A DNA stretch of 64,000 nt from Caulobacter sp. (GCA_029866155.1 JARWZW010000010.1:1-64000), one strand, 5' to 3'. Shown: positions 35,910 through 47,055, counted from the stretch's first letter. The notes: a model not told the origin generated them from the letters alone. Numbers and translations: made by a program.

Positions 35910-37388
35910 TCAGGCCTGCCCCGAGCCGCGCGGGGCGCTGGGGCGCTGGGCGAACAGTCGGGCCAGGGTGGCCGGGGCGAGATCCGGAAGGTCTTCGGCG
36001 ATCAGGCCCGGCCCGAAGCGGCCGGCGCAGTCGCAATGGATCCAGACCGCGGCGCAGGCGGCGGAAAAGCTCTCCATTCCCTGAGCGATCAGTCCGGCCA
36101 CGAAACCGGCCAGGACATCGCCAGAGCCTGCAGTCGCCAGCCAGGGGCTGCCGTTCAGACTGACCGCGACCCGGCCGTCCGGGCAGGCGATCACCGTATC
36201 GGCCCCCTTGAGGATGACGACTGCTCCGGCTCGCCGCGCGGCCTCTCCGGCCGCCGCGATCCGGTTGCCGGAGGCGGCCAGGAGGCCGGGAAACAGCCGC
36301 TCGAACTCTCCGGGATGAGGCGTCAGCACATCATCCTTGTCGAGCGTGGCGAACAGGTCGTCGGGCCTGTCGGCAAAGACGGTCAGGGCGTCGGCGTCCA
36401 CAACCAGGGCCGCTCCGGTGGTGGTCAGTGCCAGGAGATTGGAGCGGGTCTGGGGCGTGACCCCGGCGGCGGGACCGATCACCGCCGCATCGGTCGAGGC
36501 CGCCAGATGCACCAGTTCGGAATCGGACTCGAAGGTCGCCAGCATCACCGCCTCCAGGGCCGGACCATAGATGGGGGCCGCCGCCGGCGAGCTGAGCACC
36601 GTGACCAGCCCGGCGCCGATCCTGAGGCCGCCCCGGGCCGCCAGTCGGGCGGCGCCCGTGCGCAGCGCCTCGCCGCCGATGACGGCCATTCGGCCACGCC
36701 GGTGTTTATGGCTCGCCGCATCGGGCCAGGGCATCCGCGAGGCCCAGAGGTCCATGGTGTTTTCGGTCAGGGGCCCGGGGGTTTCGGCCAGTCCGATATC
36801 GGCCACCACCACCTCGCCGCAAACGCTGCGGCCGGGTTCCAGAACGTGACCGATCTTGCGGCGGTGAAACGTGACGGTGACGTCCGCCCGGAAGGCGGTG
36901 TCCCCGAGGATCCGTCCACTATCGCCGTCAATTCCGCTGGGCAGGTCAACCGACACGACCGTTCGTCCGGCAGACCAGCGGGCCGCCGCCGCTGCAGCAC
37001 TGTCCAGGGGACGCTGCAGCCCGGCGCCGAACAGGGCGTCGACAACCAGGTCGGCATGGGGCCCGGCCCCGAGCTTGAAGGTGGCGCCCTTCCAGCTTGC
37101 GGCCATGGCCCGGGCGTCGGGCGAGGCGGAGGGGCCGCTGGCCTCGACCCAGACGTTCCAGCCCCGCCGCTTGAGGAGCCGGGCCACCACATAGCCGTCG
37201 CCGCCGTTGTTGCCCGGTCCGCACAGAACCACCACGCGACAGGCTGGATAGCGGCTGCGGATGGCCTCGACCACCGCCTGCCCCGCCCGCTCCATGAGAA
37301 CCAGACCCGAGGTCCCGGCGGCGATGGCCTGTTGGTCTGCCCGGGCCATCTGGGAGGAAGTCAGGATCGTGCGAGGGCCCATGGCCAT
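35910..37388 (-). CDS. nnr: Bifunctional ADP-dependent NAD(P)H-hydrate dehydratase / epimerase
   Basis: This 492-residue fusion repairs damaged nicotinamide cofactors (NAD(P)HX). The N-terminal YjeF epimerase domain (about residues 1-215) has LCGPGNNGGDGYVVARLL and VDLPSGIDGDSG. The C-terminal carbohydrate-kinase-like dehydratase domain has VLTPHPGEFERLFP and ATAGSGDVLAGFVAGL. The length is typical of the fused form. It lies 29 bases downstream of the histidine phosphatase start-distal end on the same strand, so the two may be co-transcribed. Confidence 0.94.
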   Translation of the reverse strand: MAMGPRTILTSSQMARADQQAIAAGTSGLVLMERAGQAVVEAIRSRYPACRVVVLCGPGNNGGDGYVVARLLKRRGWNVWVEASGPSASPDARAMAASWKGATFKLGAGPHADLVVDALFGAGLQRPLDSAAAAAARWSAGRTVVSVDLPSGIDGDSGRILGDTAFRADVTVTFHRRKIGHVLEPGRSVCGEVVVADIGLAETPGPLTENTMDLWASRMPWPDAASHKHRRGRMAVIGGEALRTGAARLAARGGLRIGAGLVTVLSSPAAAPIYGPALEAVMLATFESDSELVHLAASTDAAVIGPAAGVTPQTRSNLLALTTTGAALVVDADALTVFADRPDDLFATLDKDDVLTPHPGEFERLFPGLLAASGNRIAAAGEAARRAGAVVILKGADTVIACPDGRVAVSLNGSPWLATAGSGDVLAGFVAGLIAQGMESFSAACAAVWIHCDCAGRFGPGLIAEDLPDLAPATLARLFAQRPSAPRGSGQA

Positions 37389-37417
37389 CCCCTAGAGTTC
37401 ATGCACGTCGCCCTGAC

Positions 37418-37990
37418 CTAGAGAACCTGGGTCGCGGCTTCCGGGCCCAGTTCGACGATGGCCAGTCCATCATCAACAATTTCGAAGGTCGTCATCGATG
37501 TATGGTCCGGACGAAAAGCCATGACCCGATCATCGTCCCGGGCCGTGGAGACCGCCGCGTTGATGGCGACATAGTGGCTGAACACCGCCGTCTCCGGATG
37601 GGAGGCCACAGCGGCCGCCACCGTCCGACGCCAGACCTCATAATCCAGATCTCCGACAATCTGCCCCCAGCGCCCCTGAAAAGCCTCCCGTAGCCAGGCC
37701 GGCCTGGCCTCATCGGACAGGGCCGCCGGGGTCGGTATCTCTCCAACCCGGGGATCGATGACAAGTTCCACGCCAAGGGCGCGGGCAAAGGGTTCTGCTG
37801 TCTCCCGGCAGCGTCTGAGGGGCGAACTGACCACCCTCACCGGCCTCACGGACTCCGGAAGGGCCAGAAGCGCCCGGGCGACGGCGGCGGCCTGGGCCTT
37901 TCCGGCGTCGTCCAGGCCAGGATCCGCCTCCGTGTCGTCACCCCAGGACGAGGCCGGCTTTCCATGACGGATCAGATAGACGCGCGACAT
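37418..37990 (-). CDS. Histidine phosphatase family protein
   Basis: The 190-residue protein has the RHG motif at residues 8-10 (VYLIRHGKP). It also has the second arginine in VSSPLRRCRETAEP and a late catalytic His in VFSHYVAINAAV. It belongs to the phosphoglycerate mutase-like superfamily; the SixA or broad-specificity phosphatase role is not resolved. ATG 37988-37990 follows AGGAG; the longer frame to 38320 covers the glnB control region. It is upstream of nnr on the minus strand. Confidence 0.86.
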   Translation of the reverse strand: MSRVYLIRHGKPASSWGDDTEADPGLDDAGKAQAAAVARALLALPESVRPVRVVSSPLRRCRETAEPFARALGVELVIDPRVGEIPTPAALSDEARPAWLREAFQGRWGQIVGDLDYEVWRRTVAAAVASHPETAVFSHYVAINAAVSTARDDDRVMAFRPDHTSMTTFEIVDDGLAIVELGPEAATQVL

Positions 37991-38797
<807 letters not shown>

Positions 38798-38844
38798 GCC
38801 GAGCCGTTTCATCCAAAGAGTTTAACCACCTAGGGGATAGGTCA

Positions 38845-40254
38845 ATGACTACCGCCAAAGATATTCTTGCGATGATCAAGGAAAAGGATGTCAAGTATGT
38901 TGACGTCCGCTTCACAGATGTGCGCGGCAAGCTGCAGCACGTCACCTTCGACATCGATTTGGTCGATGAAGACTTCCTGGAAGACGGCACCATGTTCGAC
39001 GGCTCGTCGATCGCCGGCTGGAAGGCCATCAACGAATCCGACATGAAGCTGCGTCCCGACCTGGGCTCGGCGATCATCGATCCCTTCTATCAGCAGACGA
39101 CGCTCTGCCTTTTCTGCGACGTGGTGAACCCGGACGACGGCACGCCCTACAACCGCGACCCGCGCTCGATCGCCAAGTCGGCCCTGGCCTATGTCCAGTC
39201 CATGGGGGTCGGCGACACGGTCTATTTCGGCCCGGAAGCCGAGTTCTTCATGTTCGACGATGTCCGCTGGTCGGTCGCGCCGAACAACACCAGCTACAGC
39301 TATGATTCCACCGAACTGCCCGGCAATTCGGCCAAGGAATATCCCGAAGGCAACATGGGACATCGCCCCGGCCCCAAGGGCGGGTATTTCCCGGTCAATC
39401 CCGTCGACAGCGCCCAGGACATCCGCGGCGAAATGCTGGCCGTCATGGGCGAACTGGGCATGAAGCCCGAGAAGCACCACCACGAGGTGGCGCCGGCCCA
39501 GCACGAGCTCGGCCTGAAGTTCGACACCATGGTCACCATGGCCGACCGGCTGCAGCTCTATAAGTACGTGATCCACAATGTGGCCGCCGCCTATGGCAAG
39601 ACGGTCACCTTCATGGCCAAGCCGATGTTCGGCGACAATGGCAGCGGCATGCATGTCCACCAGTCCATCTGGAAGGACGGCAAGCCCATGTTCGCTGGCG
39701 ACCTCTATGCCGGCCTGTCGCAGGAATGCCTTTGGTACATCGGCGGCATCATCAAGCACGCCAAGGCCATCAACGCCTTCTCCAACTCGACCACCAACAG
39801 CTACAAGCGTCTGGTGCCCGGCTATGAAGCCCCGGTGAAGCTGGCCTATTCGGCCCGCAACCGCTCGGCCTCGATCCGGATTCCGCATGTCGACAGCCCC
39901 AAGGCCAAGCGTCTGGAAGCCCGCTTTCCCGATCCGATGGGCAATCCCTATCTGACCTTCGTCGCCCTGCTGATGGCTGGCCTGGACGGCATCGAGAACA
40001 AGATCGATCCCGGCCCCGCCATGGACAAGAACCTCTATGACCTGCCGCCCCGCGAGCAGAAGAAGGTTCCGGAAGTCTGCGGCAGCCTGCGGGAAGCCCT
40101 CGAGAACCTCGACAAGGACCGGGCCTTCCTCAAGAAGGGCGGCGTCATGGATGACGACTTCATCGACAGCTACATCGAGCTGAAAATGGAAGAGGTCATG
40201 CGCCTGCAACTTCACCCGCACCCGGTGGAATTCGAGATGTACTACAAGTGCTAG
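38845..40254 (+). CDS. glnA: Glutamine synthetase type I
   Basis: The 469-residue dodecameric enzyme forms glutamine from glutamate, ammonia and ATP. Visible motifs are [23 protein letters not shown], the ATP site [17 protein letters not shown], and the adenylylation Tyr398 in NLYDLPP. The adenylylation site marks the GS I-beta type controlled by GlnE and PII. The terminator at 40280-40314 ends the glnB-glnA transcript. Confidence 0.98.
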   Translation: MTTAKDILAMIKEKDVKYVDVRFTDVRGKLQHVTFDIDLVDEDFLEDGTMFDGSSIAGWKAINESDMKLRPDLGSAIIDPFYQQTTLCLFCDVVNPDDGTPYNRDPRSIAKSALAYVQSMGVGDTVYFGPEAEFFMFDDVRWSVAPNNTSYSYDSTELPGNSAKEYPEGNMGHRPGPKGGYFPVNPVDSAQDIRGEMLAVMGELGMKPEKHHHEVAPAQHELGLKFDTMVTMADRLQLYKYVIHNVAAAYGKTVTFMAKPMFGDNGSGMHVHQSIWKDGKPMFAGDLYAGLSQECLWYIGGIIKHAKAINAFSNSTTNSYKRLVPGYEAPVKLAYSARNRSASIRIPHVDSPKAKRLEARFPDPMGNPYLTFVALLMAGLDGIENKIDPGPAMDKNLYDLPPREQKKVPEVCGSLREALENLDKDRAFLKKGGVMDDDFIDSYIELKMEEVMRLQLHPHPVEFEMYYKC

Positions 40255-40279
40255 CCTGTCCTTGAGGACAGCGAGACCA

Positions 40280-40314
40280 GGGGTCGGCGGTCTTCCGCCG
40301 GCCCCTTTTCTTTT
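40280..40314 (+). terminator. Rho-independent terminator of glnB-glnA
   Basis: An 11-bp stem including one G-T pair (40280-40290 with 40295-40305) closes a TCTT loop. It is followed by TTTTCTTTT on the plus strand, 26 bases after the glnA stop. Confidence 0.9.
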
Positions 40315-40339
40315 CAGCCTGGCCCGGGTTCGATCAGCC

Positions 40340-40687
40340 TCAGCAATGGGCGATCCGTGCAACGCTCACCCCCGCCGCCGCCGCGGTACAGGGGTTGGGA
40401 TAGGTCTTGCCGTCGACGCCGCAGACCGGAACATATTCCCGGGTGCAAGCTCTGGGCTTGACGCGGCAGGTCCCCGATCCGTCCGCTACGGTCTGCATTT
40501 CAGGGTCTATCCGGCAATAGAGGCCCTCCGCGCATTGCAGCCCGGCTATGCCGGCGCAGGTGGCGCCGGCGCCGGACGGTGTCCGGGGCGGAACAGCGGG
40601 GGCCGGGTCCGCACTGACCGACTGACAACCCAACATGACCACCATCCCGGCAGCGGCCATTCCGATTGCACGCAGTCTCTGGGTCAT
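40340..40687 (-). CDS. Kazal-type domain lipoprotein
   Basis: The 115-residue product has a signal sequence with lipobox VVMLGC (Cys21), a Pro-rich linker, an eight-cysteine region and a C-terminal Kazal-like domain. That domain has CTREYVPVCGVDGKTYPNPC followed by AxxAGVxVARIAHC, the six-residue VCGxDGxTYxNxC hallmark of Kazal serine-protease inhibitors. The reactive-loop residue cannot be inferred safely. It is a single gene converging on glnA. It may protect the envelope against proteases (inference). Confidence 0.85.
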   Translation of the reverse strand: MTQRLRAIGMAAAGMVVMLGCQSVSADPAPAVPPRTPSGAGATCAGIAGLQCAEGLYCRIDPEMQTVADGSGTCRVKPRACTREYVPVCGVDGKTYPNPCTAAAAGVSVARIAHC

Positions 40688-40833
40688 GACGTCTTCCTCG
40701 GATCAGGGCGACATGGCGCCCGGACCAATTTCTTGTGGGTATTTTTGCCGATTGTAGGGCAGACCGACGGCGGCGCTTGATCATCGACCGGTTTTCGCCT
40801 GTTCTCCCGGGTTCAGGCTGTTCGGAAGGCGCT

Positions 40834-42291
40834 ATGAAAACCAGACTCACAACCGCACTGGCCGTCAGCGCCATGATGGGTCTCGCCGGAGCCTGCGCCT
40901 CGACCACCGCAGCCAGCCCGACATCCGGCGTTGCCGGCAAGGCCGAAACCAGACCCCTCCCCGCAGGACTGGATGGCGCGACCGGCGAGGCCTTTCCGTC
41001 GACCTACAGCCCCCTGCCCTCCACCTCCACGGCGATCGTCGGCGCAACGGTGTTGACGGCGGATGGGCGCCAGATCGAAGACGGCGTGGTGCTGTTCCGG
41101 GATTCGAGGATCCTGGCCGTTGGCGGCGCCGATACCTCGGTGCCCGAGGGATTCGCCGTCATTGATGGCAAGGGCCGTTGGGTCACTCCTGGAATCATCG
41201 ACGCACACAGCCATCTCGGTGTCTATCCGTCGCCGGGCGTCAGCGCCCGGTCCGATGGCAATGAGGGAATCGACCCCAACACCGCCAATGTCTGGGCCGA
41301 GCACTCGATCTGGCCGCAGGACCCCGGGTTTCACAGGGCCAGGGCCGGAGGCGTGACGACGCTTCAGATCCTGCCAGGCAGCGCCAATCTGTTCGGGGGC
41401 CGTTCGGTCACCCTGCGCAACGTGCCCAGCGTCACAATGCAGGGGATGAAATTTCCCGGCGCCCCCTATGGTCTCAAGATGGCCTGCGGCGAAAACCCCA
41501 AGCGCGTCTATGGCGGCAAGGGCCGGGCTCCGGCCACGGCCATGGGCAATGTCGCAGGCTATCGCAAAGCCTGGATCGAGGCCGCCGAATACAATCGAAA
41601 ATGGGGCGACTACCGAACCAAGACGGAAAAGGGCGAAAAGGCCGACGCCCCCAAGCGCGACCTTCAGCTGGACACACTCTCCGGCGTCCTGAGGGGCGAG
41701 ATCCTGGTCCAGAACCACTGCTACCGCGCCGACGAAATGGCCGTGATGGTCGATGTGGCCAAGGAATTCGGTTACCGGATCACCATGTTCCATCACGCCA
41801 GCGAGGCCTACAAGGTCGGCCCGCTGCTGGCGAAAGAGAACATCTGCTTCGCGACCTGGGCTGACTGGGCCGGCTTCAAGATGGAATCGCTGGACGGCAT
41901 TGAAGCCAATGCCGCCATCGCCTTCCGGGCCGGCGCCTGCACCGTCATTCATTCGGATGATGAAACCATCACCCAGCGACTGAACCAGGAAGCCGCGATC
42001 GCCATGGCTGCCGGAAACCGGATCGGACTCAACATCTCCCCGGCCGAGGCCATAGCCTGGATCACGGCCAACCCGGCCAAGGCCATGGGGATCGGCGAGC
42101 AGACAGGCTCCCTGGTTCCTGGCAAGCGCGCCGACCTCGTTATCTGGTCGGGCAATCCCTTCAGCGTCTATAGCGTGGCGCAGACGGTGTTCATTGACGG
42201 GGCGGTGGCCTTTGACCGCCGCGACCCCAAGTTCCAACCCAAGTCGGACTTCGAGCTTGGCCAGCCCGGTGAAGGCGCGTTCCACCCATGA
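40834..42291 (+). CDS. Exported amidohydrolase (putative lipoprotein)
   Basis: The 485-residue product has a signal peptide with a lipobox-like GLAGAC (Cys21). A metal-dependent amidohydrolase fold follows. The first metal motif is DAHSHLG (His125, His127); further ligands are probably His in VQNHCYRADE, His in TMFHHASEAY and Asp in VIHSDDETIT. The C-terminal LVPGKRADLVIWSGNPF is the imidazolonepropionase-like ending. ATG 40834 follows GGAAGG. It overlaps the next gene by 4 bases. The substrate is unknown; peptides or ureido compounds are possible. Confidence 0.86.
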   Translation: MKTRLTTALAVSAMMGLAGACASTTAASPTSGVAGKAETRPLPAGLDGATGEAFPSTYSPLPSTSTAIVGATVLTADGRQIEDGVVLFRDSRILAVGGADTSVPEGFAVIDGKGRWVTPGIIDAHSHLGVYPSPGVSARSDGNEGIDPNTANVWAEHSIWPQDPGFHRARAGGVTTLQILPGSANLFGGRSVTLRNVPSVTMQGMKFPGAPYGLKMACGENPKRVYGGKGRAPATAMGNVAGYRKAWIEAAEYNRKWGDYRTKTEKGEKADAPKRDLQLDTLSGVLRGEILVQNHCYRADEMAVMVDVAKEFGYRITMFHHASEAYKVGPLLAKENICFATWADWAGFKMESLDGIEANAAIAFRAGACTVIHSDDETITQRLNQEAAIAMAAGNRIGLNISPAEAIAWITANPAKAMGIGEQTGSLVPGKRADLVIWSGNPFSVYSVAQTVFIDGAVAFDRRDPKFQPKSDFELGQPGEGAFHP

Positions 42292-43643
42292 GACACCTGC
42301 TCATCGCCGCAGCGGCCCTGGTTCCGCTCAGCTCCGCCTCGGCCCAGACCGTGGCCATCATCAATGCCCGACTGGAAACCCTGTCCAGCCAGGGAACCAT
42401 CGCCAAAGGGACTCTGGTCCTGCAGAACGGCAAGATCCTGGCTGTCGGAGTCGGGGTAGAGGCCCCGGCAGGCGCGGTGATTCTTGACGCCAAGGGCGGG
42501 GTGGTGACCCCGGGCCTGATCGCAGCGTCGTCAAATCTCACCGTGTCGGAAATTGACGCGGTCTCGGAGACGCGAGATGACCGGTCCGGCAAACTGTCGG
42601 CGGGTTTTGATATCCAGTACGGCGTCAACCCGGGATCGGCCATGATCCCACACGCCCGGCAGAGCGGCCTGACCCGGGCCGTGGCCACGCCGGTCTTGTC
42701 TCGCAGCGGCGGCGGCCATGTCCATGACGACAGTGGAGCGGGTGATTTCGCTGGCGGCGGCGGCGGCGGCGAGGGCGATCCGCCCCTGTTTGCCGGCCAG
42801 GCGGCCATTGTCAGCCTGGCGTCCGGTCAGTCGGATCTGGTTCTGGGCGCCAAGGTGGCCGTGGCGCTCGATCTGGGGCAGGCCGGAGCCGCCGCAGCCG
42901 GGGGCTCGAGAGGGGCGTCCCTCGTCCTGGTGCGCGCCGCCCTGGAAGACGCCAGGGCCTTCGCCCGCAACCGAAGCGAATATGACGAGGGGGACAGCCG
43001 CGAATTCGGCCTCTCCCGTATTGACCTTGAAGCCCTCGTCCCGGTGGTCCAGGGCAAGACGCCGCTGCTGATCCGCGTCAGCCGCGCCTCCGACATCCGG
43101 CAGGCCCTGCGTCTGGCCCGCGAGGAGAAGCTGAAGATTATCCTCGAAGGCGCCGAAGAGGGCTGGATGGTCGCTTCCGAGATCGCCGCCGCCGGGGTTG
43201 GCGTGCTGATGGATCCCCAGGCCAACCTGCCGACCAGCTTCGAGACGCTCGGGTCACGCCTGGACAACGCCGCCCGTCTTCAGGCCGCCGGGGTCCTGGT
43301 CGCGGTCATGGGAAGCCGTGACTACACCAATCTCCGCCAGGCCCGGTTCAACGCAGGGACGGCGGTCGCCTATGGCCTGCCCTATCAGGCCGCCCTTGCC
43401 TCCGTGACGCTCAATCCGGCCAGGATCTGGGGCATTGCCGACCGGGTCGGCTCGCTCGAGAAGGGCAAGGATGCGGATGTCGTCCTGTGGTCCGGTGATC
43501 CCCTGGAAACCTCCAGCTGGCCGGTGGCGGTCTTTATCGGCGGCGTCCGGCAACCCGACGGCAGCCGCCCCTTCGAACTGCGCGATCGCTACGCCGCTCC
43601 ACTGTCGGCCTATCCTCAAGCCTACGTCTATGAGAGGCCCTAG
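42288..43643 (+). CDS. Exported amidohydrolase-fold protein lacking metal ligands
   Basis: The 451-residue protein has a signal peptide (cleavage near SSASAQ, residue 19) and the same overall fold as its upstream neighbour, including TPGLIAASSNL and LEKGKDADVVLWSGDPLE. However, the HxH motif is replaced (A-A-S-S-N where D-A-H-S-H is expected). The later positions also lack the His and Asp: LLIRVSRASD for NHCYRADE, IILEGAEEGW for MFHHASEAY, and VAVMGSRDYTN for IHSDDE. It also carries a Gly-rich insertion. It is translationally coupled to the active-looking partner and is probably a non-catalytic partner subunit (inference). Confidence 0.82.
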   Translation: MRHLLIAAAALVPLSSASAQTVAIINARLETLSSQGTIAKGTLVLQNGKILAVGVGVEAPAGAVILDAKGGVVTPGLIAASSNLTVSEIDAVSETRDDRSGKLSAGFDIQYGVNPGSAMIPHARQSGLTRAVATPVLSRSGGGHVHDDSGAGDFAGGGGGGEGDPPLFAGQAAIVSLASGQSDLVLGAKVAVALDLGQAGAAAAGGSRGASLVLVRAALEDARAFARNRSEYDEGDSREFGLSRIDLEALVPVVQGKTPLLIRVSRASDIRQALRLAREEKLKIILEGAEEGWMVASEIAAAGVGVLMDPQANLPTSFETLGSRLDNAARLQAAGVLVAVMGSRDYTNLRQARFNAGTAVAYGLPYQAALASVTLNPARIWGIADRVGSLEKGKDADVVLWSGDPLETSSWPVAVFIGGVRQPDGSRPFELRDRYAAPLSAYPQAYVYERP

Positions 43644-43686
43644 GGACAACGCGATGACGGCTCCCCATCGGATGACCGGCTGACTC

Positions 43687-44886
43687 ATGGCGCCCGCAGG
43701 TTCGACCCTGGAAGTCGGCTATCGCAACTACAACAAGATCAGAAATCTTGGGGACGCGATCAACCCCTTGATAATCGAGCATGTTTCCGGCGCCCAAGCC
43801 GCGTTCGCCCTTGGCGCCGCGCCCCACGTCCTGGGAATCGGGAGCATCATGTTTTCGGCCAACATGCGCTCCCACGTCTGGGGCTCTGGCATGATCAACG
43901 ACCAGAAGCCCCTGCCCCGCTTTGACGCACGCAAAGTGCACGCCCTGCGAGGCAAAGAGACCTTTTCTGCACTGCGACGGCTTGGGCATGTCATCGGAGA
44001 CATCCCTTTGGGCGACCCGGGAATCTTCCTGAACGAAGTGGCCGGGTCCTGGACAGTACCGAAAGGACCAACCTTTCGTGCCGCCGTTGTTCCGCACCAC
44101 GCCTCCTTTGACATGCCAGTCTTCAAGGCCTTGGCCAGAGACCCCTCGGTAGCCGTTATCGACATGATGACCGATGATCCAGACGTGCTTTCCAGCCTTG
44201 CCCTGTCAGACGTTGTCATATCTCAAAGCCTGCATGGCCTGGTGTTCGGTGAGGCCTTGGGCAAGCCAACGCTCTGGATCTCGGCCAGCGAAGAAGACCG
44301 CTGGACCTTCAAGTTCAGGGATTGGGAGTCCATGCTGGGACGCCCGCAGCGACGACCCTTTTCGCTCGACGGGACTCTCGAGGATTGGATTTCCGCGGCA
44401 GAAACGCGGGACTGCGCCATCGACCGGTCAGCCTTGCGCCGGGCTTTTCCGCTAAAGGAAACCTGTTACCAACCGGACTCGCCCCGGCTTGGCTGGCGCG
44501 AATGTATGCTATTGGCGCCCCTCCGGATTGAGGCTGATCCCTATAACGGGCGGGTCGGCTACTGGGCAGCGACGGCCTCGGACGACCACAGCGCCTGGGC
44601 CGAAGCGCTCAAACGGCTCTGGCGAAGAGCGATCCAGCGACTGGCCTGCCCTGTCTATTCGGTCATTGTGCCGCCGGGTCACAATCCGGAGCCAGACCTA
44701 CTGAGTTTTGCGTGCCGGGTACTGGACGAAAACACGCGCTACTCTTTCGCCAGCCTGGCGCCGGCGGCCGCAATCAGTGAGAAACCGACGGTCGATAAAA
44801 GCGCAAGGCTGTTAGGCGGGCCGATCGTGATACGACCCAATGGTCGCATCGATCCCTCCCAACCCTTCGTTACGATTCGAAGCTGA
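43687..44886 (+). CDS. Polysaccharide pyruvyl transferase family protein
   Basis: The 399-residue protein has the PS_pyruv_trans pattern: NYNKIRNLGDAINPLIIE near the N-terminus, VWGSGMI, HALRGKETFSAL, LGDPGIFL and VISQSLHGLVFGEALGKPTLWI. Related enzymes add ketal pyruvate to exopolysaccharide sugars. The last 130 residues have no recognised domain. No glycosyltransferases or polymer genes are adjacent, so it is an orphan in this context. The start at 43687 gives MAPAGSTLEVGY with a weak ribosome site. Its C-terminus is 64 bases before parE. Confidence 0.75.
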   Translation: MAPAGSTLEVGYRNYNKIRNLGDAINPLIIEHVSGAQAAFALGAAPHVLGIGSIMFSANMRSHVWGSGMINDQKPLPRFDARKVHALRGKETFSALRRLGHVIGDIPLGDPGIFLNEVAGSWTVPKGPTFRAAVVPHHASFDMPVFKALARDPSVAVIDMMTDDPDVLSSLALSDVVISQSLHGLVFGEALGKPTLWISASEEDRWTFKFRDWESMLGRPQRRPFSLDGTLEDWISAAETRDCAIDRSALRRAFPLKETCYQPDSPRLGWRECMLLAPLRIEADPYNGRVGYWAATASDDHSAWAEALKRLWRRAIQRLACPVYSVIVPPGHNPEPDLLSFACRVLDENTRYSFASLAPAAAISEKPTVDKSARLLGGPIVIRPNGRIDPSQPFVTIRS

Positions 44887-44950
44887 TCAGGGGGACCGGT
44901 CCCGGGGCGATCCCGCGAGGTCGTCGAATCGCCTAGAGTTCCAAGTGAAA

Positions 44951-47008
44951 ATGTCCAAGCCTGCACAGAACTCGCTCTTCGATGAGCTCCCTGTCCCCAA
45001 GCCTGTCGTCCCCGTCAAAGCGGCGGCGGTGTCGGCTGCAGTATCTGCACGCGAACCGTCTCAAGATGGCAGGCCGCAGACAGGATACACCGCCAGCGAC
45101 ATCGAGGTGCTGGAAGGCCTGGAACCCGTTCGCAAGCGTCCGGGCATGTACATTGGCGGCACCGACGAACGGGCCCTGCACCACCTGTTCGCCGAGGTCC
45201 TGGACAACAGCATGGACGAGGCCGTGGCCGGCCATGCCAAGCTGATCGAGGTGACCCTTGACGCCGAGGGGGCCCTGACGGTCCGGGACGATGGTCGCGG
45301 CATCCCCATCGACCCGCACCCCAAACATCCGGGCAAGTCGGCGCTGGAAGTCATCATGACCGTCCTGCATTCGGGCGGCAAATTTTCCGGCAAGGCCTAT
45401 GAAACCTCCGGCGGTCTACACGGGGTCGGGATTTCCGTGGTCAACGCCCTGTCCGAGCGGGTGGAGGTGACGGTCTGGCGGGACGGTTTCGAGCATCGCC
45501 AGGTGTTTTCGCGGGGCAAGCCCCTGGGGGGACTGGAGCAGATCGCGCCCAGCCGCAAGCGCGGCACGGCCATCAAGTTCATTCCGGATCCAGTGATCTT
45601 TGGCGAGGGCGTGGCTTTCAAGCCGGCGCGGCTCTACCGCATGGCCAGGTCCAAGGCCTATCTGTTCCGCGGCGTGCAGATCAAATGGTCCTGCGCGCCC
45701 GAGCGCATCCAGGACAAGACCGCGGCGGAAGCAGTCTTCCATTTCCCCAATGGTCTTGCGGATTTCCTGGCGGAGCGGGCGGCGGGCATCTCCACAGTGA
45801 CGCCCGAAGCCTTCAGCGGCCGGATCGAACGGACCGGCGAGGCCGGGGCGGTGGAATGGGCCATCACCTGGACTCCTCAGGGATTTGGCGAGGCCGATGG
45901 CTTCATCCAGTCCTACTGCAACACCGTGCCGACACCGGAGGGCGGCACCCACGAGAGCGGCCTGCGCGCCGTTCTGACCCGGGGCCTCAAGGCCTATGGC
46001 GAGTTGGCGGGCGAAAGGCGGGCCGGGATCATCACGGCCGATGACGTGATCGCCAATGCCGGGGCCCTGGTCAGCGTCTTTGTCCGCAATCCGGAATTCC
46101 AGGGCCAGACCAAGGAACGGCTCAGCTCCATCGACGCCCAGAGACTGGTCGAGACGGTGATGCGCGACCCCTTCGACCACTGGCTGACCGCCTCGCCCAA
46201 GGCGGCGCGGGCCCTGCTGGATTTTGTCGTCGAGCGGGCTGAAGAGCGGCTCAAGCGGCGCAAGGACCGCGATGTCGCCCGCGCCAGCGCCACCCGCAAA
46301 CTGCGCCTGCCCGGCAAGCTGGCTGACTGTTCCGGTGAGGCTTCGGAAGGCAGCGAGATCTTCCTGGTCGAGGGCGACAGCGCCGGCGGCAGCGCCAAAC
46401 AGGCGCGAAACCGCAAGACCCAGGCGATCCTGCCCCTACGAGGCAAGATCCTCAATGTCGCCTCCGCCACCGGCGAGAAGATGACCGCAAACAAGGAACT
46501 CTCGGATCTGATGCTGGCCCTCGGCGTCCAGCCAGGCTCACGTTTCAAGGAAGAAGACCTGCGCTACGACAAGGTCATCATCATGACCGACGCTGACGTC
46601 GACGGCGCCCATATCGCGTCCCTGCTGATCACCTTCTTCTATCGGACCATGCCGCAGATGGTGCGGGCCGGACGGCTGTATCTGGCCCTGCCGCCGCTCT
46701 ATCGGATCAGCCATGGCGGCAAGTCGACCTATGCCCGGGATGACGCCCACAAGGATTCACTGCTGGCCGACCAGTTCAAGGGCAAGAAGCCCGAGATCAG
46801 CCGGTTCAAGGGCCTGGGAGAGATGATGGCCAGCCAGCTGAAGGAAACCACCATGGATCCGGTCACCCGCACCCTGGCGCGGGTCACCCTGCCCCGGTCG
46901 GAGGAGGCGGTGGAAGCCCTGGTGGAGACCCTGATGGGACGAAAGCCTGAATTGCGCTTTCGGTTCATCCAGGAAAACGCCGAATTCGTCGAGGAACTGG
47001 ATATCTAG
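44951..47008 (+). CDS. parE: DNA topoisomerase IV subunit B
   Basis: The 685-residue ATPase subunit of the chromosome-decatenating type IIA topoisomerase. It has [20 protein letters not shown], the GHKL ATP site [12 protein letters not shown] and DDGRGIPID, and [18 protein letters not shown]. The Toprim domain follows with [16 protein letters not shown] and [10 protein letters not shown]. ParE rather than GyrB is supported by length and by the absence of the GyrB insertion. I use ATG 44951; GTG 44945 is equally placed, and the frame to 44840 overlaps the preceding gene. Confidence 0.95.
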   Translation: MSKPAQNSLFDELPVPKPVVPVKAAAVSAAVSAREPSQDGRPQTGYTASDIEVLEGLEPVRKRPGMYIGGTDERALHHLFAEVLDNSMDEAVAGHAKLIEVTLDAEGALTVRDDGRGIPIDPHPKHPGKSALEVIMTVLHSGGKFSGKAYETSGGLHGVGISVVNALSERVEVTVWRDGFEHRQVFSRGKPLGGLEQIAPSRKRGTAIKFIPDPVIFGEGVAFKPARLYRMARSKAYLFRGVQIKWSCAPERIQDKTAAEAVFHFPNGLADFLAERAAGISTVTPEAFSGRIERTGEAGAVEWAITWTPQGFGEADGFIQSYCNTVPTPEGGTHESGLRAVLTRGLKAYGELAGERRAGIITADDVIANAGALVSVFVRNPEFQGQTKERLSSIDAQRLVETVMRDPFDHWLTASPKAARALLDFVVERAEERLKRRKDRDVARASATRKLRLPGKLADCSGEASEGSEIFLVEGDSAGGSAKQARNRKTQAILPLRGKILNVASATGEKMTANKELSDLMLALGVQPGSRFKEEDLRYDKVIIMTDADVDGAHIASLLITFFYRTMPQMVRAGRLYLALPPLYRISHGGKSTYARDDAHKDSLLADQFKGKKPEISRFKGLGEMMASQLKETTMDPVTRTLARVTLPRSEEAVEALVETLMGRKPELRFRFIQENAEFVEELDI

Positions 47009-47055
47009 CAACCGGCCGCTAGCTTCCCGACCAGGCCCGTCGAACGGAAGATCAC

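Noticed and set aside
42740-42790. GC-rich triplet run in the second amidohydrolase-fold gene
   Set aside because: It simply encodes the Gly-rich insertion and keeps the reading frame; it is not a separate repeat element.
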